This document shows positions 23,377 through 31,948 of a DNA stretch of 64,000 nucleotides, one piece after another; positions within the stretch are counted from its first letter, which is position 1; each line of letters opens with the position of its first letter. The notes under the pieces are model-generated. The model had not been told where the DNA came from. It ran no database searches and saw nothing but the letters and a program-made list of their open reading frames with translations. Origin of the DNA: Neohoeflea coraliihabitans (GTDB taxonomy: Bacteria; Pseudomonadota; Alphaproteobacteria; Rhizobiales; Rhizobiaceae). Made by a program: the position numbers and the translations under genes. The stretch is from positions 1 to 64,000 of the forward strand of contig NZ_JAHWQX010000002.1 of assembly GCF_019334345.1 (NCBI RefSeq), given 5' to 3'.

Positions 23377-23823
23377 TCAGGCCAGCATGTCTCCTGTTGC
23401 GGCCATCAGGCGGCGCACCATCGAGGCGAATTTCTCCACCTCCTCGTCGTCCCACCGGTCATCGAACAGGTCGCCTGCCCGCTTCGAGAAGGTCGCAAGC
23501 GCCTGAAACAATTTTTCCCGCCCGGCATCCGTGGTCACCACGAAAACCAGCCGCGCATCCCGCGCATCGATCTCCCGATCCACAAGGCCGATCTTCTCCA
23601 TCGGTGCGGCCATGCGCGTGATGGTGGACGCACTGACGTGCATCCGCTTTGCCAGATCGACGCGGGACAGCCGCTTTGCCGCAGAGCGTTCAAGATGAAG
23701 CATCAGCAGGAACTCGTTGACAGAGATTCCGTGAACGGCTGCGAACTCGCCGCTCAGCCCGGCGCGGAAATCGTCAGCGGCCTGGAGCAGGCGCAGCGCA
23801 TTGGTGGTGTGCAAATCGGTCAT
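23377..23823 (-). CDS. MarR-family transcription regulator
   Basis: A 148-residue protein with a MarR winged helix: FLLMLHLERSAAKRLSRVDL, then AKRMHVSASTITRMAAPMEK, and the wing IDARDARLVFVVTT at about residues 85-100. MarR dimers bind palindromes and usually repress a divergent gene until a ligand binds. The divergent neighbour is a DUF4281 membrane protein, and a suitable inverted repeat lies between them. Confidence 0.9.
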   Translation of the reverse strand: MTDLHTTNALRLLQAADDFRAGLSGEFAAVHGISVNEFLLMLHLERSAAKRLSRVDLAKRMHVSASTITRMAAPMEKIGLVDREIDARDARLVFVVTTDAGREKLFQALATFSKRAGDLFDDRWDDEEVEKFASMVRRLMAATGDMLA

Positions 23824-23831
23824 GCGACATA

Positions 23832-23873
23832 TCTATTGCAAATTAATTGCGTTTGCAAGCATATTGCAATAGA
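23832..23873. promoter_or_regulatory. Probable MarR operator
   Basis: TCTATTGCAA (23832-23841) and TTGCAATAGA (23864-23873) are a perfect 10-bp inverted repeat, and an inner TTGC-GTTT-GCAA lies between. The cluster of TTGCAA half sites sits between the MarR gene and the divergent DUF4281 gene, so it is likely the binding site for autoregulation. Confidence 0.65.
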
Positions 23874-23908
23874 CCGGGTACTTCCGCAACCGGAAGGTCC
23901 CTCCCGCC

Positions 23909-24379
23909 ATGAACTTTGAAACTCTGTTCTCGACCGCCAGTATCATTGCCATGACAGGCTGGCTGTTCCTGTTGGCCTCACCGCTCATTCCGGTATGGTC
24001 AGACCGGATCGCCGGGACGCTACTGCCAGCCGTGCTATCGCTGGGCTACCTTGCGCTGCTGATCGTGCCCTCCTCTGCCAGCGGTGGCGGCTTCGGCACG
24101 CTGGCGGAGGTAATGGCGCTGTTTTCCTACCGTCAAGCCGCGCTTGCGGGCTGGATTCACTTTCTGGCTTTTGATCTTTTCCTCGGCGCCTGGGTCTGTC
24201 GCAAGGCCCGCTCAGAAGATGTTCGCTTCTGGCTGGTTGCACCATGCCTGCCGTTGATCTTTCTGTTCGGACCTGCGGGGCTGCTCGCCTTCCAGGCAAT
24301 CCGTGCCATCCGCAACCGAATGTCACAGACACGCGCCCCAGTGGCCGGCGTTCAGGGGCCGGCGATCAAGGAGGACTGA
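23909..24379 (+). CDS. ABA4-like membrane protein (DUF4281)
   Basis: A 156-residue protein with four hydrophobic segments and the DUF4281/ABA4-like signature: GWLFLLASPLIP, then ALFSYRQAALAGWIHFLAFD, LFLGAWVCRKA and LIFLFGPAGLL. Plant ABA4 acts in neoxanthin synthesis; bacterial members often lie near carotenoid or unrelated genes and their role is not known to me. It is divergent from, and presumably controlled by, the MarR gene. Confidence 0.8.
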   Translation: MNFETLFSTASIIAMTGWLFLLASPLIPVWSDRIAGTLLPAVLSLGYLALLIVPSSASGGGFGTLAEVMALFSYRQAALAGWIHFLAFDLFLGAWVCRKARSEDVRFWLVAPCLPLIFLFGPAGLLAFQAIRAIRNRMSQTRAPVAGVQGPAIKED

Positions 24380-25108
24380 TCACTGTTTGGCGAGCGGGCC
24401 GGCGACGAGCACGGGACCAGTGGCAACACCGGTCGGCGAGCCGCCCGCCGGCTCGAGCGACACGGCGAGGGTAACGCCCTCGCCCAATTGTTCGGCTTGC
24501 TGCTCGGTCAGCGTCAGAGTTCCACCATCGGCCGGGATGAGGCCGAGGGAGCGGGGCACGCCGTCGCCCGGCACGGCCCACAATTCCAGGGATTTCTCCG
24601 CCCCGCCGAGCGCGGCCGGCACGATGTTGAGCGTGGCACTCTCCGGATCGTAGCGGGCGACCATCGCCATCGGCGCATCATCACCGGCCAGATCGGCGAT
24701 CAGCGGCGCCGTGGGGAGGCCGTCAGGCGCGCCGTCCGGGCCGGGCAGAAGGCCGGTGTTCACGGCGGCAAAAGCAACGGCGACGGCAAGCGAGGCGACG
24801 GCAAGGCCGCGCCAGAAATTGAGAGATCCCCAGATCCGCGCCGAGGCGCCGGCCTCGCTGCCGAACAGGCGCTTGTCGAGGCGCTGGCGGACGATTGGCG
24901 GAATGTTGGCCGGTTCATAGGCCTTGTCGAGTTCGGACAGGTCCGTCTGCCAGCCCGCGACAAGTCCGGCAAACCGGGGATCGGTGGCAATGCGCCGCTC
25001 GGCTTCCCGGCGCTCGGCATCGGGCAGCACGCCGACGACATATTCGCCGGCAAGAGCGATATCGTCCTGCGGTCCGTGTCCGGATGGTCCTTGGTGACCT
25101 GTGCTCAT
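24380..25108 (-). CDS. Anti-sigma factor, RskA/anti-SigK type
   Basis: A 242-residue protein: an N-terminal cytoplasmic anti-sigma domain (ALAGEYVVGVLPDAERREAE, then FAGLVAGWQTDLSELDKAY), one membrane segment (GLAVASLAVAVAFAAVNTGL, about residues 100-120) and an extracytoplasmic RskA-type C-terminal domain (LELWAVPGDGVPRSLGLIPA). It would hold its cognate sigma factor inactive at the membrane. The ATG overlaps the sigma gene's stop by 4 nt. Confidence 0.9.
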   Translation of the reverse strand: MSTGHQGPSGHGPQDDIALAGEYVVGVLPDAERREAERRIATDPRFAGLVAGWQTDLSELDKAYEPANIPPIVRQRLDKRLFGSEAGASARIWGSLNFWRGLAVASLAVAVAFAAVNTGLLPGPDGAPDGLPTAPLIADLAGDDAPMAMVARYDPESATLNIVPAALGGAEKSLELWAVPGDGVPRSLGLIPADGGTLTLTEQQAEQLGEGVTLAVSLEPAGGSPTGVATGPVLVAGPLAKQ

Positions 25109-25656
25109 CGCTCCATACACTCCTTCAGGCTGATCAGGCTGCGGCGAAGCCAGGTGCGCATGGTGTTCAGCGGCACGCTGTATTGGCCGGCCAGCTCCTG
25201 ATAGCTGTAGCCTTCGACATAGGCACTGACCACGGCCTGCGCCCGGTCGGCATCCAGTTGACCAAGGCAATTGTCGATGCGGCGGCCCTCGCTGGTGTTG
25301 ACAGCAACGGCTTCCGGATCGGGCGCCTCGTCGGCCACAAACGGCGCATCGTCCAGTTCGACCGGATCGGGGCGGCGGGCGCGCAGCATGTCGATGCAAT
25401 GATTGCGCGCGATCGTCACCAGCCACGCCATGGGCGCAGCCTGTCCGGCCGAAAAGCTTTGCGATCGCTGCCAGATCTTGACGTAAATCTCCTGCAGCGC
25501 GTCTTCCGCCTGGGCCTGTTGCCTGAGTATACGCAGGCAGACGCCGAAAAGTTTCGGCCCGGTCCTGCCATAGAGATCGGAAAAGGCCTTTCTGTCGCCC
25601 AGCGCAACGCGCGAGATCAACTGGCCAACGGCATCGTCATTTCGCTGATCGGTCAT
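25105..25656 (-). CDS. ECF sigma factor, SigK type
   Basis: A 183-residue ECF sigma factor: region 2 is in DLYGRTGPKLFGVCLRILRQ followed by AEDALQEIYVKIWQ and APMAWLVTIARNHCIDMLRA; region 4 in AVVSAYVEGYSYQELAGQYS then PLNTMRTWLRRSLISLKECM. It is co-transcribed with the anti-sigma gene. The type matches sigma K-like factors whose regulons often contain fasciclin or oxidative-stress repair genes, as found nearby, but the regulon here is unproved. Confidence 0.92.
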   Translation of the reverse strand: MTDQRNDDAVGQLISRVALGDRKAFSDLYGRTGPKLFGVCLRILRQQAQAEDALQEIYVKIWQRSQSFSAGQAAPMAWLVTIARNHCIDMLRARRPDPVELDDAPFVADEAPDPEAVAVNTSEGRRIDNCLGQLDADRAQAVVSAYVEGYSYQELAGQYSVPLNTMRTWLRRSLISLKECMER

Positions 25657-25710
25657 GTTCGCCTTTGCGTGTCACCTTGCAAGCGGCGTCCCCGACAGCC
25701 ACTCCTCGTC

Positions 25711-25739
25711 ATTATAGGGCGAAGTGGCAGCGGTGTCAG
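25711..25739 (-). promoter_or_regulatory. Promoter of the sigma/anti-sigma operon
   Basis: On the minus strand CTGACA (25734-25739) and TATAAT (25711-25716) are 17 bp apart, a near-consensus housekeeping promoter. It suggests that the sigma operon is made at basal level by the main sigma factor. The rest of the interval up to 26063 (about 400 bp from the sigma start) holds no gene that I can support. Confidence 0.65.
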
Positions 25740-26063
25740 GCGCAAGCGCGGTTATATTCGGCCCTGCTCATCGGGAACGGAAGCGCGCGTGACCGCGCAC
25801 CGGGCGTTGTCAAAGCATTTACCACTTAACCAGTGTTACCAGCCGGCTGGCCCGCAAGCGGCAGCATCGAGCCGCATCCATGCTCTGCTTTCCGTTTTGA
25901 AAACAGAGGCTTGAGGAAGGCGCAGCGGTGCAAATGCGCTCGCGCACCAACTCCGGCGAAACTGTCGCCTGATTGCTTCGGATTCAATCTTTCTTGGCAA
26001 TTGTTCATTAAGCTTGGCGACTTGATCAGCTTCATCCCCTCCTGTTCCGCTTAGGGATTTTTT

Positions 26064-27050
26064 ATGCGCACGCCGCTCATTTCACTGTCCGTCCTGACCC
26101 TTCTGGTGCCGATCGTGGCCGGCTGCAATTCGTCCGGCGTCGATGCGCTCAAGATCAGCAAGTCAGCGGCGATCGACAAGACGACGACAGCCTCCGTGCG
26201 GCCGATCGTGCCGCCCGGAACGCTGAACGAAACTGCCAAGGAAGGCGGTCGCGACGAGGCACGCGGTCTCGGATATGCCAACACGGCGCGTCCGGTCGAA
26301 ATGGCAGTGCTGCGCGCCAACAAGCCTGCCTTGCAAGGCCGTTCGGATGCGCCGACCATCTACAAGGCGCGGTTCAGCGATGCCAAGCCGATCGATTTCG
26401 GCCAGTTGTCGCCTGCAGGGTTTGCCGTGCACGGTGTCGATGTGTCGCGCTGGCAGGGAAAGATCGACTGGACGGCATTGCGTCAGCGCGGCGCCAATTT
26501 CGCGTTCATCAAGGCGACCGATGGCGGCGATCATCTCGATCCGAATTTTCACCGCAACTGGACCGCCGCCCGCGAGGCCGGCGTGGCGCGCGGCGCCTAC
26601 CACTTCTTCTACTGGTGCCGCACCGCCAGTTCGCAAGCCGACTGGTTCATCCGCAACGTGCCGAAGGAAAAGGGCGCGCTGCCGCCGGTGATCGATGTCG
26701 AATGGAATCACACCTCGAAGACCTGCCGGAAATACCCCTCGCCGGAAATGGTGCGCAAGAAGATGCAGGTGTTCATGGACCGGCTGGAAGCGCATTACGG
26801 GCAGCGGCCGATCATCTACACGGCGCCGGACTTTTATGACGACAATCTGAAAGGCGCCTTTCCGAACCATCCGTTCTGGCTGCGGGCGGTTGCCGAGCAT
26901 CCGTCCAAGGTCTATCCGGGCCGCGACTTCCTGTTCTGGCAATATTCCGGCACGGGCCTTGCGGCAGACCATCCGACGCAGATCGATCTGAACGTCTTCA
27001 ATGGCAGTGCCGCCGGCTGGCACAAATGGCTGCAAGCAAACCGCCTCTGA
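26064..27050 (+). CDS. GH25 lysozyme-like lipoprotein
   Basis: A 328-residue lipoprotein: the signal MRTPLISLSVLTLLVPIVAG ends at a lipobox VAGC. Residues about 60-115 are a linker. The catalytic domain of glycoside hydrolase 25 follows: HGVDVSRWQGKIDWTAL, FAFIKATDGG, GAYHFFYWCR, PPVIDVEWNH with the catalytic acidic residues (Asp/Glu of DVE), then FLFWQYSGTG and ADHPTQIDLNVFNG. GH25 enzymes cut peptidoglycan between MurNAc and GlcNAc. The lipobox suggests an outer-membrane-anchored hydrolase. Confidence 0.92.
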   Translation: MRTPLISLSVLTLLVPIVAGCNSSGVDALKISKSAAIDKTTTASVRPIVPPGTLNETAKEGGRDEARGLGYANTARPVEMAVLRANKPALQGRSDAPTIYKARFSDAKPIDFGQLSPAGFAVHGVDVSRWQGKIDWTALRQRGANFAFIKATDGGDHLDPNFHRNWTAAREAGVARGAYHFFYWCRTASSQADWFIRNVPKEKGALPPVIDVEWNHTSKTCRKYPSPEMVRKKMQVFMDRLEAHYGQRPIIYTAPDFYDDNLKGAFPNHPFWLRAVAEHPSKVYPGRDFLFWQYSGTGLAADHPTQIDLNVFNGSAAGWHKWLQANRL

Positions 27051-27174
27051 GTGCGACAGCGCCTCTGAATCGCGAGAAAAGGCTGGATGGCGCCGCAGAG
27101 GCGCCGATTCTCACCGCTTTTTCTTTGCAACGCCGGCATCCGGCGATTATGCAAGCGCAAAGGAGGTCGCGGCG

Positions 27175-28236
27175 ATGCTTGGAAATTCAAAACAAGGAAG
27201 CGCGCAGGCACCGGCAGCGAATACCGCAGGCGCAGGCACCGAGCCAACGCCCGAGGCGGCCGTTGCCGAGGAGATCCTGTCGCATGGCCGCGATGTGGTG
27301 GCGATGGAAGCGGCCGGCGTGGCCGCCCTGGCGCAGGCGCTGGACGAGCATTTCGTTGCCGCGGTGAAGGCCTTGCTGGCGGTCAAGGGACGGGTGGTGA
27401 TTTCCGGTCTTGGTAAATCCGGCCATGTCGCCAAGAAGATCGCGGCGACCCTGGCTTCGACCGGCACGCCGTCCAATTTCGTGCATTCGGCGGAAGCGGC
27501 GCATGGCGACATGGGCATGATTTCCGGCGAGGACGTGCTGATCCTGTTGTCCAATTCCGGCGAGACCGCCGAACTGGTGCCGGTGCTCAACCACGCCACG
27601 GCGCTTGGCATTCCCGTCATCGGCATCACCTCGGGCAGCGAATCGACGCTGGTGCGCGCGGCAACGATCCCGCTCGTCTTGCCGGTGGCGCAGGAAGCCT
27701 GCCCGATCCGCATGGCGCCGACGACGTCGACCACGATGATGCTGGCGCTGGGCGACGCCATGGCGATGGCAGCGATGCGCCTGCGCGGGTTCTCGCGCCA
27801 TGATTTCCAGCGGCTGCATCCGGGCGGCAGTCTCGGCCTGAAGCTGATGCGGGTCGAGCAGTTCATGCACCAGGGCGAGCGGCTGCCGCTGATTTCTCCC
27901 GACATGCCGATGGCGGAAGCCGTGATGGTGATGACATCGAAAAGCTTCGGCCTGGCCGGCGTGATCGATGAAGACGGCAACCTGATCGGTATCGTCTCGG
28001 ACGGCGATCTGCGGCGCCACATGCATGAATTGACCACGGCCCGCGCCGGCGACGTGATGAGCACACGGCCGCGGGTGATCAACGGAGCGATGTTCGCCGA
28101 AGATGCGCTGCGCTATCTCAACGAGGAAAAGATCACCGCCTTGTTCGTCATCGATGGCACGGCCGGCGCGGAACGGGTCGGCAAGCCGATCGGCCTCGTG
28201 CATGTTCACGACTTCATCCATCTCGGGCTGGCGTGA
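27175..28236 (+). CDS. kpsF: KpsF/KdsD-type D-arabinose 5-phosphate isomerase
   Basis: A 353-residue protein with AAGGAGG before the ATG; the frame is open further upstream but without support. It has an N-terminal SIS domain (VISGLGKSGHVAKKIAATLA, SAEAAHGDMGMISGEDVLIL and LLSNSGETAELV) and two C-terminal CBS domains (ALRYLNEEKITALFVIDG). KpsF/KdsD makes D-arabinose 5-phosphate from ribulose 5-phosphate, the entry to Kdo in LPS core or capsule. It opens the polysaccharide-related side of the window. Confidence 0.92.
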   Translation: MLGNSKQGSAQAPAANTAGAGTEPTPEAAVAEEILSHGRDVVAMEAAGVAALAQALDEHFVAAVKALLAVKGRVVISGLGKSGHVAKKIAATLASTGTPSNFVHSAEAAHGDMGMISGEDVLILLSNSGETAELVPVLNHATALGIPVIGITSGSESTLVRAATIPLVLPVAQEACPIRMAPTTSTTMMLALGDAMAMAAMRLRGFSRHDFQRLHPGGSLGLKLMRVEQFMHQGERLPLISPDMPMAEAVMVMTSKSFGLAGVIDEDGNLIGIVSDGDLRRHMHELTTARAGDVMSTRPRVINGAMFAEDALRYLNEEKITALFVIDGTAGAERVGKPIGLVHVHDFIHLGLA

Positions 28237-28327
28237 TCGCGGCGCAACCCTGATCGCACGCTGGCGCCCGAGGTCCTGCTGAAGCCGATGGACGGCACCG
28301 GCGGGGATGTGAAAAAGGACGATCCGC

Positions 28328-29374
28328 GTGGGCGACGCGACAAACCGTTTGCTTGCACCGATCCCGTTTGCCGAGGATCCGCAGCTCGTTGCTCTGCTTG
28401 GCCTCGGTATCGTGACGACGGCAATTGTCTGCGCGGCGCTGCTTGCCGTGTTGCGGGCCGTGCTGCCGGCGCGATTCCTGCAGGCGGGCGTTTCGGCGCG
28501 CTCGGCGCACGCGTCGCCCACACGTCAGCTGGGCGGACTGGCGGTCATACCGCTCGGTGTCCTTGCCAGCCTGGGTTTGATGCAGCCGGCCGGAATCATT
28601 GCGCATCTGCCGCTGTTCATCGGCCTGGCGCTGGTGTTCGGCCTCGGGCTGATCGACGATCTGCGCGGGCTCGGGGCGCCCACCAAACTCCTTGTCCAGC
28701 TCATCGCCGCGGCCATTGCCGCGCAGGGGCTCGGTCTGGAAGCCGGCATCCTTTCGGTCCTGCCGCCGCTTGTCGCGCTGGCAATCGCAACGGTGATCCT
28801 CACCGCGTTCATCAACCTCGTCAATTTCATGGACGGCATCGACCTGATGAGCGTCGCGGGCGTCGGCACGGGGCTGTTTTTCCTTGCCCTCCTGGCCGCG
28901 TTGAGCAGCGCCGGCGGCTCCCAGGTGCTTGTCTTGGGCCTTGGTCTGGTCGGCGCGCTGATCGGCTTTGGCTGGCACAATCGCCCGAAGGCGCGCATCT
29001 TTCTCGGTGATAGCGGCAGCCTTCCGCTCGGGCTTGCCGCCGGCTACCTGGCGCTGACCGCCAGTGAAGCCGTTCATCCGGCCATCGCCCTGTTGCCTTT
29101 CTCCTATTATCTCGTCGACGCAAGCCTGACCGTCGCAAAGCGCCTGCGCGCCGGCGAGAACATCTTTCGCGCCCACGCCGCGCACGCCTATCAGCACGCG
29201 CATCGCAACGGCGTTGGCACCTGGCGGCTGGTGACGGAGGTGGCGCTTATCGGTGCGGCAACGGGTATGGCGGCGCTTTATGGCTCCACGCTTTCCGGGC
29301 CATCGACATTTTTTGTCGCCGCGGGTGCTTGGCTTGCCGCGCTGGTGTTCTATCTGCGCTTACGGGCCGTCTGA
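28328..29374 (+). CDS. WecA/MraY-type polyprenyl-phosphate sugar-1-P transferase
   Basis: A 348-residue polytopic membrane protein (about 10-11 segments) beginning with GTG. It carries the family motifs: LGLIDDLRGLG (Asp-Asp), NLVNFMDGIDLM, RIFLGDSGS and HAAHAYQHAHR. These enzymes transfer a sugar 1-phosphate from UDP-sugar to undecaprenyl phosphate, the first committed step of a surface polysaccharide. It is the best initiating enzyme in the window, although it lies 5 kb before the main locus. Confidence 0.88.
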   Translation: MGDATNRLLAPIPFAEDPQLVALLGLGIVTTAIVCAALLAVLRAVLPARFLQAGVSARSAHASPTRQLGGLAVIPLGVLASLGLMQPAGIIAHLPLFIGLALVFGLGLIDDLRGLGAPTKLLVQLIAAAIAAQGLGLEAGILSVLPPLVALAIATVILTAFINLVNFMDGIDLMSVAGVGTGLFFLALLAALSSAGGSQVLVLGLGLVGALIGFGWHNRPKARIFLGDSGSLPLGLAAGYLALTASEAVHPAIALLPFSYYLVDASLTVAKRLRAGENIFRAHAAHAYQHAHRNGVGTWRLVTEVALIGAATGMAALYGSTLSGPSTFFVAAGAWLAALVFYLRLRAV

Positions 29375-29462
29375 CGGCAACGTCCGGTTCGGCTCGGCCG
29401 CGGCTTGACATGCTGCGCTTCGTTTCCGGTGGCCATGGCCACAAACGACCGAGGGCGAAACA

Positions 29463-30173
29463 TTGGCTATATCGCGACGATATTTTCTCACCGGCGCCTC
29501 CGTTCTGGCTCTGACCGGCGGCGCCTTGGCGCGCTCGTATCGCGGCAGCGTGCCATGGTCCAGCAAGACAGCGCGCCCACCCTCCCCGGCCGGTTTGCAC
29601 CAGACCTTTTTCAGCGCCGAGGAACGCTCGGTCATCGTGGCGATGGTCGACAGGCTGATCCCGAAGGACGAGTTCCCCTCGGCTTCCGAAGCGGGCGTGG
29701 TGACTTTCCTTGAAGATCAGCTGGCCGGCCCTTACGGGCGCGGCGACATCTACTATCTGCAGGGTCCGTTCCAGCAGGGCACCGAAAGCCAGGGCTATCA
29801 GGCGGAAGCGCCGGCGATTCTCTACCGGCAGGCGATCGCAGACCTCGAGACGGCCATCCGCAAGGAGGGGACCGACGGTTTCACGGCCCTCGATGCAGAG
29901 GCGCAGGACGATTTTCTGACCGCCCTGTCCGAGGGCGAGCAGGAGCTGGAGCATGTCGACGCGAAAACCTTCTTCGACCGGCTGTGGGAAGACACCCAGC
30001 TCGGCTATTTCGGCGATCCGGTACATGGCGGCAACCGGGACATGGTCGGCTGGAAGATGATCGGCTTCCCGGGCGCCCGCTATGACTACCGGCCATATAT
30101 CGATCACAATGGCAAGGCGCTCGACCTGCCGCCGGTGTCGGTTGCCGGCAACTACCAGCGGGAGGCCAACTGA
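29463..30173 (+). CDS. GMC dehydrogenase small (gluconate 2-DH subunit 3) protein
   Basis: A 236-residue protein beginning with TTG and a GAGGG site 8-9 nt upstream. The N-terminus SRRYFLTGASVLALTGG is a twin-arginine signal. The rest matches the small third subunit of gluconate 2-dehydrogenase and relatives: FFSAEERSVIVAMVDRLIPK, then FEEQ-type FLEDQLAGPYG and YFGDPVHGGNRDMVGWKMIG. The small subunit helps export and assembly of the flavin subunit, whose gene overlaps by 1 nt. Confidence 0.9.
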   Translation: MAISRRYFLTGASVLALTGGALARSYRGSVPWSSKTARPPSPAGLHQTFFSAEERSVIVAMVDRLIPKDEFPSASEAGVVTFLEDQLAGPYGRGDIYYLQGPFQQGTESQGYQAEAPAILYRQAIADLETAIRKEGTDGFTALDAEAQDDFLTALSEGEQELEHVDAKTFFDRLWEDTQLGYFGDPVHGGNRDMVGWKMIGFPGARYDYRPYIDHNGKALDLPPVSVAGNYQREAN

Positions 30174-31939
30174 TGGCGCGCAAACTTCCCAAGCGCGAGG
30201 TGGTGATTGTCGGGTTCGGATGGACCGGCGCGATCATGGCCGAGCAACTGACTGCCGAGGGCCTCGATGTGTTGGCTCTCGAGCGCGGCGTGTGGCGCAA
30301 CACCTCGACCGATTACGCGGTCACCAACGCCCAGGACGAGGTGCGCTACCGCTTTCGCCACGACCTTTTCGAGCAATTGTCGCGCGAGACAATGACCTTT
30401 CGCAATTCCTCCGACCAGACCGCCCTGCCGATGCGCATGCTCGGCTCGTTTCTGCCGGGCACCAATGTCGGCGGATCGGGGGTGCACTGGAACGGCATTA
30501 CCTGGCGTTTCCTGCCCTCCGACTTCGTGGCACGCAGCCACAATGAAGAGCGTTACGGGCCGCTGCCCGAGGATATGACCATCCAGGACTGGGGCGTGAG
30601 CTACGAGGAGCTGGAACCGCATTACACCACCTTCGAGGAGCTTTGCGGGATCTCGGGCAAGGCCGGCAATCTCAACGGTCGCTTGCAGCAGGGCGGCAAC
30701 CCGTTCGAGGGCCCGCGCTCGAAAGAGTATCCGAACCCGCCGATGGATATGGTGCTGGCACCGAAACTGTTCGCCGAGGCCGCGAGCGGATTGGGCTATA
30801 AACCGTTCCCCTTCCCTTCCGCCAATATGAGCCGCGCCTACACCAACCCGCTTGGCGTGTCGCTGGCGCCCTGCACCTATTGCGGTTTCTGCGAGAAATT
30901 CGCCTGCGGGAACTATTCCAAGGCCAGTGCTCCGACGACCATTTTGCCGGTCTTGATGCGGCGGCAGAATTTCGAATTGCAAACGCAGGCCATGGTGCTG
31001 CGGGTGTTGAAGGCGGCCGATGGCAAGAGCGTCACCGGGGTGGAATACATCACGCCGGAGGGCGAGATCATCGAGCAGCCGGCCGACATGGTCATCCTGT
31101 CCACCTACATCAACCACAATGTGCATCTCTTGATGGTCTCGGGGATCGGGCAGATTTACGATCCGCGCTCGCAGCAAGGTCTGGTGGGCAAGAACTACGC
31201 CTATCAGATCACCTCAGGCGTGACCGTGTTCTACGATGAGGAGACCCATATCAATCCATTCATCGGCGCGGGCGCGCTGGGCATGGTAATCGACGAGTTC
31301 AACGGCGACAATTTCGACCATTCGGGCCTTGGCTTCATCGGCGGCGGCTTTATCGGCCAGACGCAGACCAACGGGCGCCCGGTGGAAAGCCTTGCGGTGC
31401 CGGATGGCACGCCGAAATTCGGCGCCGGCTGGAAGAAAGCGATGCGCGAGAATTACGGACATTCGGTCGGAATCGGCACGCATGGCGCGGTGATGAGCTA
31501 TCGCGGCAACTATCTCGATCTCGATCCGACCTACAAGGATGCCTATGGACGGCCCCTGATGCGCATGACCTTCGACTTCACCGAGAACGAGTTGCGCATG
31601 AGCGATTATCTGACCGACCGCGCTGTCGAGATCGCCGAAGCGATGGGCGGGCGCGAGATGACCGTGAGCCGCCGCAAGGGACCCTATTCCATCGTGCCCT
31701 ACCAGACGACACACAATACCGGCGGCCACATCATGGGCGCCAGCCCCGCCGACAGCGTCACCAACAAATATCTGCAGCACTGGCAAATGCCGAACCTGTT
31801 CCTCACCGGCGCCGGGGCTTTTCCGCAAAATCCCGGCTACAACCCGACCGGCACGGTGGCCGCGCTGGCCTATCACAGCGCAGCGGCGATCCGGCGTTCC
31901 TATCTGAGAGCGCCGGGCCAGCCCATGGTGCAGGCATAG
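30173..31939 (+). CDS. GMC-family dehydrogenase flavin subunit
   Basis: A 588-residue FAD enzyme: the Rossmann motif is EVVIVGFGWTGAIMAEQL (about residues 8-25), and the C-terminal part has NTGGHIMGASPADS with the likely catalytic His and NPTGTVAALAYHS binding FAD. A cysteine-rich insert (PCTYCGFCEKFACGNY, near 225) is typical of the gluconate/fructose/glucose dehydrogenase branch and may bind a cluster or stabilise the site. It would oxidise a sugar or sugar acid in the periplasm and pass electrons to the cytochrome c encoded next. Substrate cannot be told from sequence. Confidence 0.92.
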   Translation: MARKLPKREVVIVGFGWTGAIMAEQLTAEGLDVLALERGVWRNTSTDYAVTNAQDEVRYRFRHDLFEQLSRETMTFRNSSDQTALPMRMLGSFLPGTNVGGSGVHWNGITWRFLPSDFVARSHNEERYGPLPEDMTIQDWGVSYEELEPHYTTFEELCGISGKAGNLNGRLQQGGNPFEGPRSKEYPNPPMDMVLAPKLFAEAASGLGYKPFPFPSANMSRAYTNPLGVSLAPCTYCGFCEKFACGNYSKASAPTTILPVLMRRQNFELQTQAMVLRVLKAADGKSVTGVEYITPEGEIIEQPADMVILSTYINHNVHLLMVSGIGQIYDPRSQQGLVGKNYAYQITSGVTVFYDEETHINPFIGAGALGMVIDEFNGDNFDHSGLGFIGGGFIGQTQTNGRPVESLAVPDGTPKFGAGWKKAMRENYGHSVGIGTHGAVMSYRGNYLDLDPTYKDAYGRPLMRMTFDFTENELRMSDYLTDRAVEIAEAMGGREMTVSRRKGPYSIVPYQTTHNTGGHIMGASPADSVTNKYLQHWQMPNLFLTGAGAFPQNPGYNPTGTVAALAYHSAAAIRRSYLRAPGQPMVQA

Positions 31940-31948
31940 GAGGGCATC

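Noticed and set aside
27187-28521. A 444-residue leftward open frame
   Set aside because: It is antisense to the KpsF-type isomerase gene and has a histidine/arginine-rich composition typical of shadow frames.
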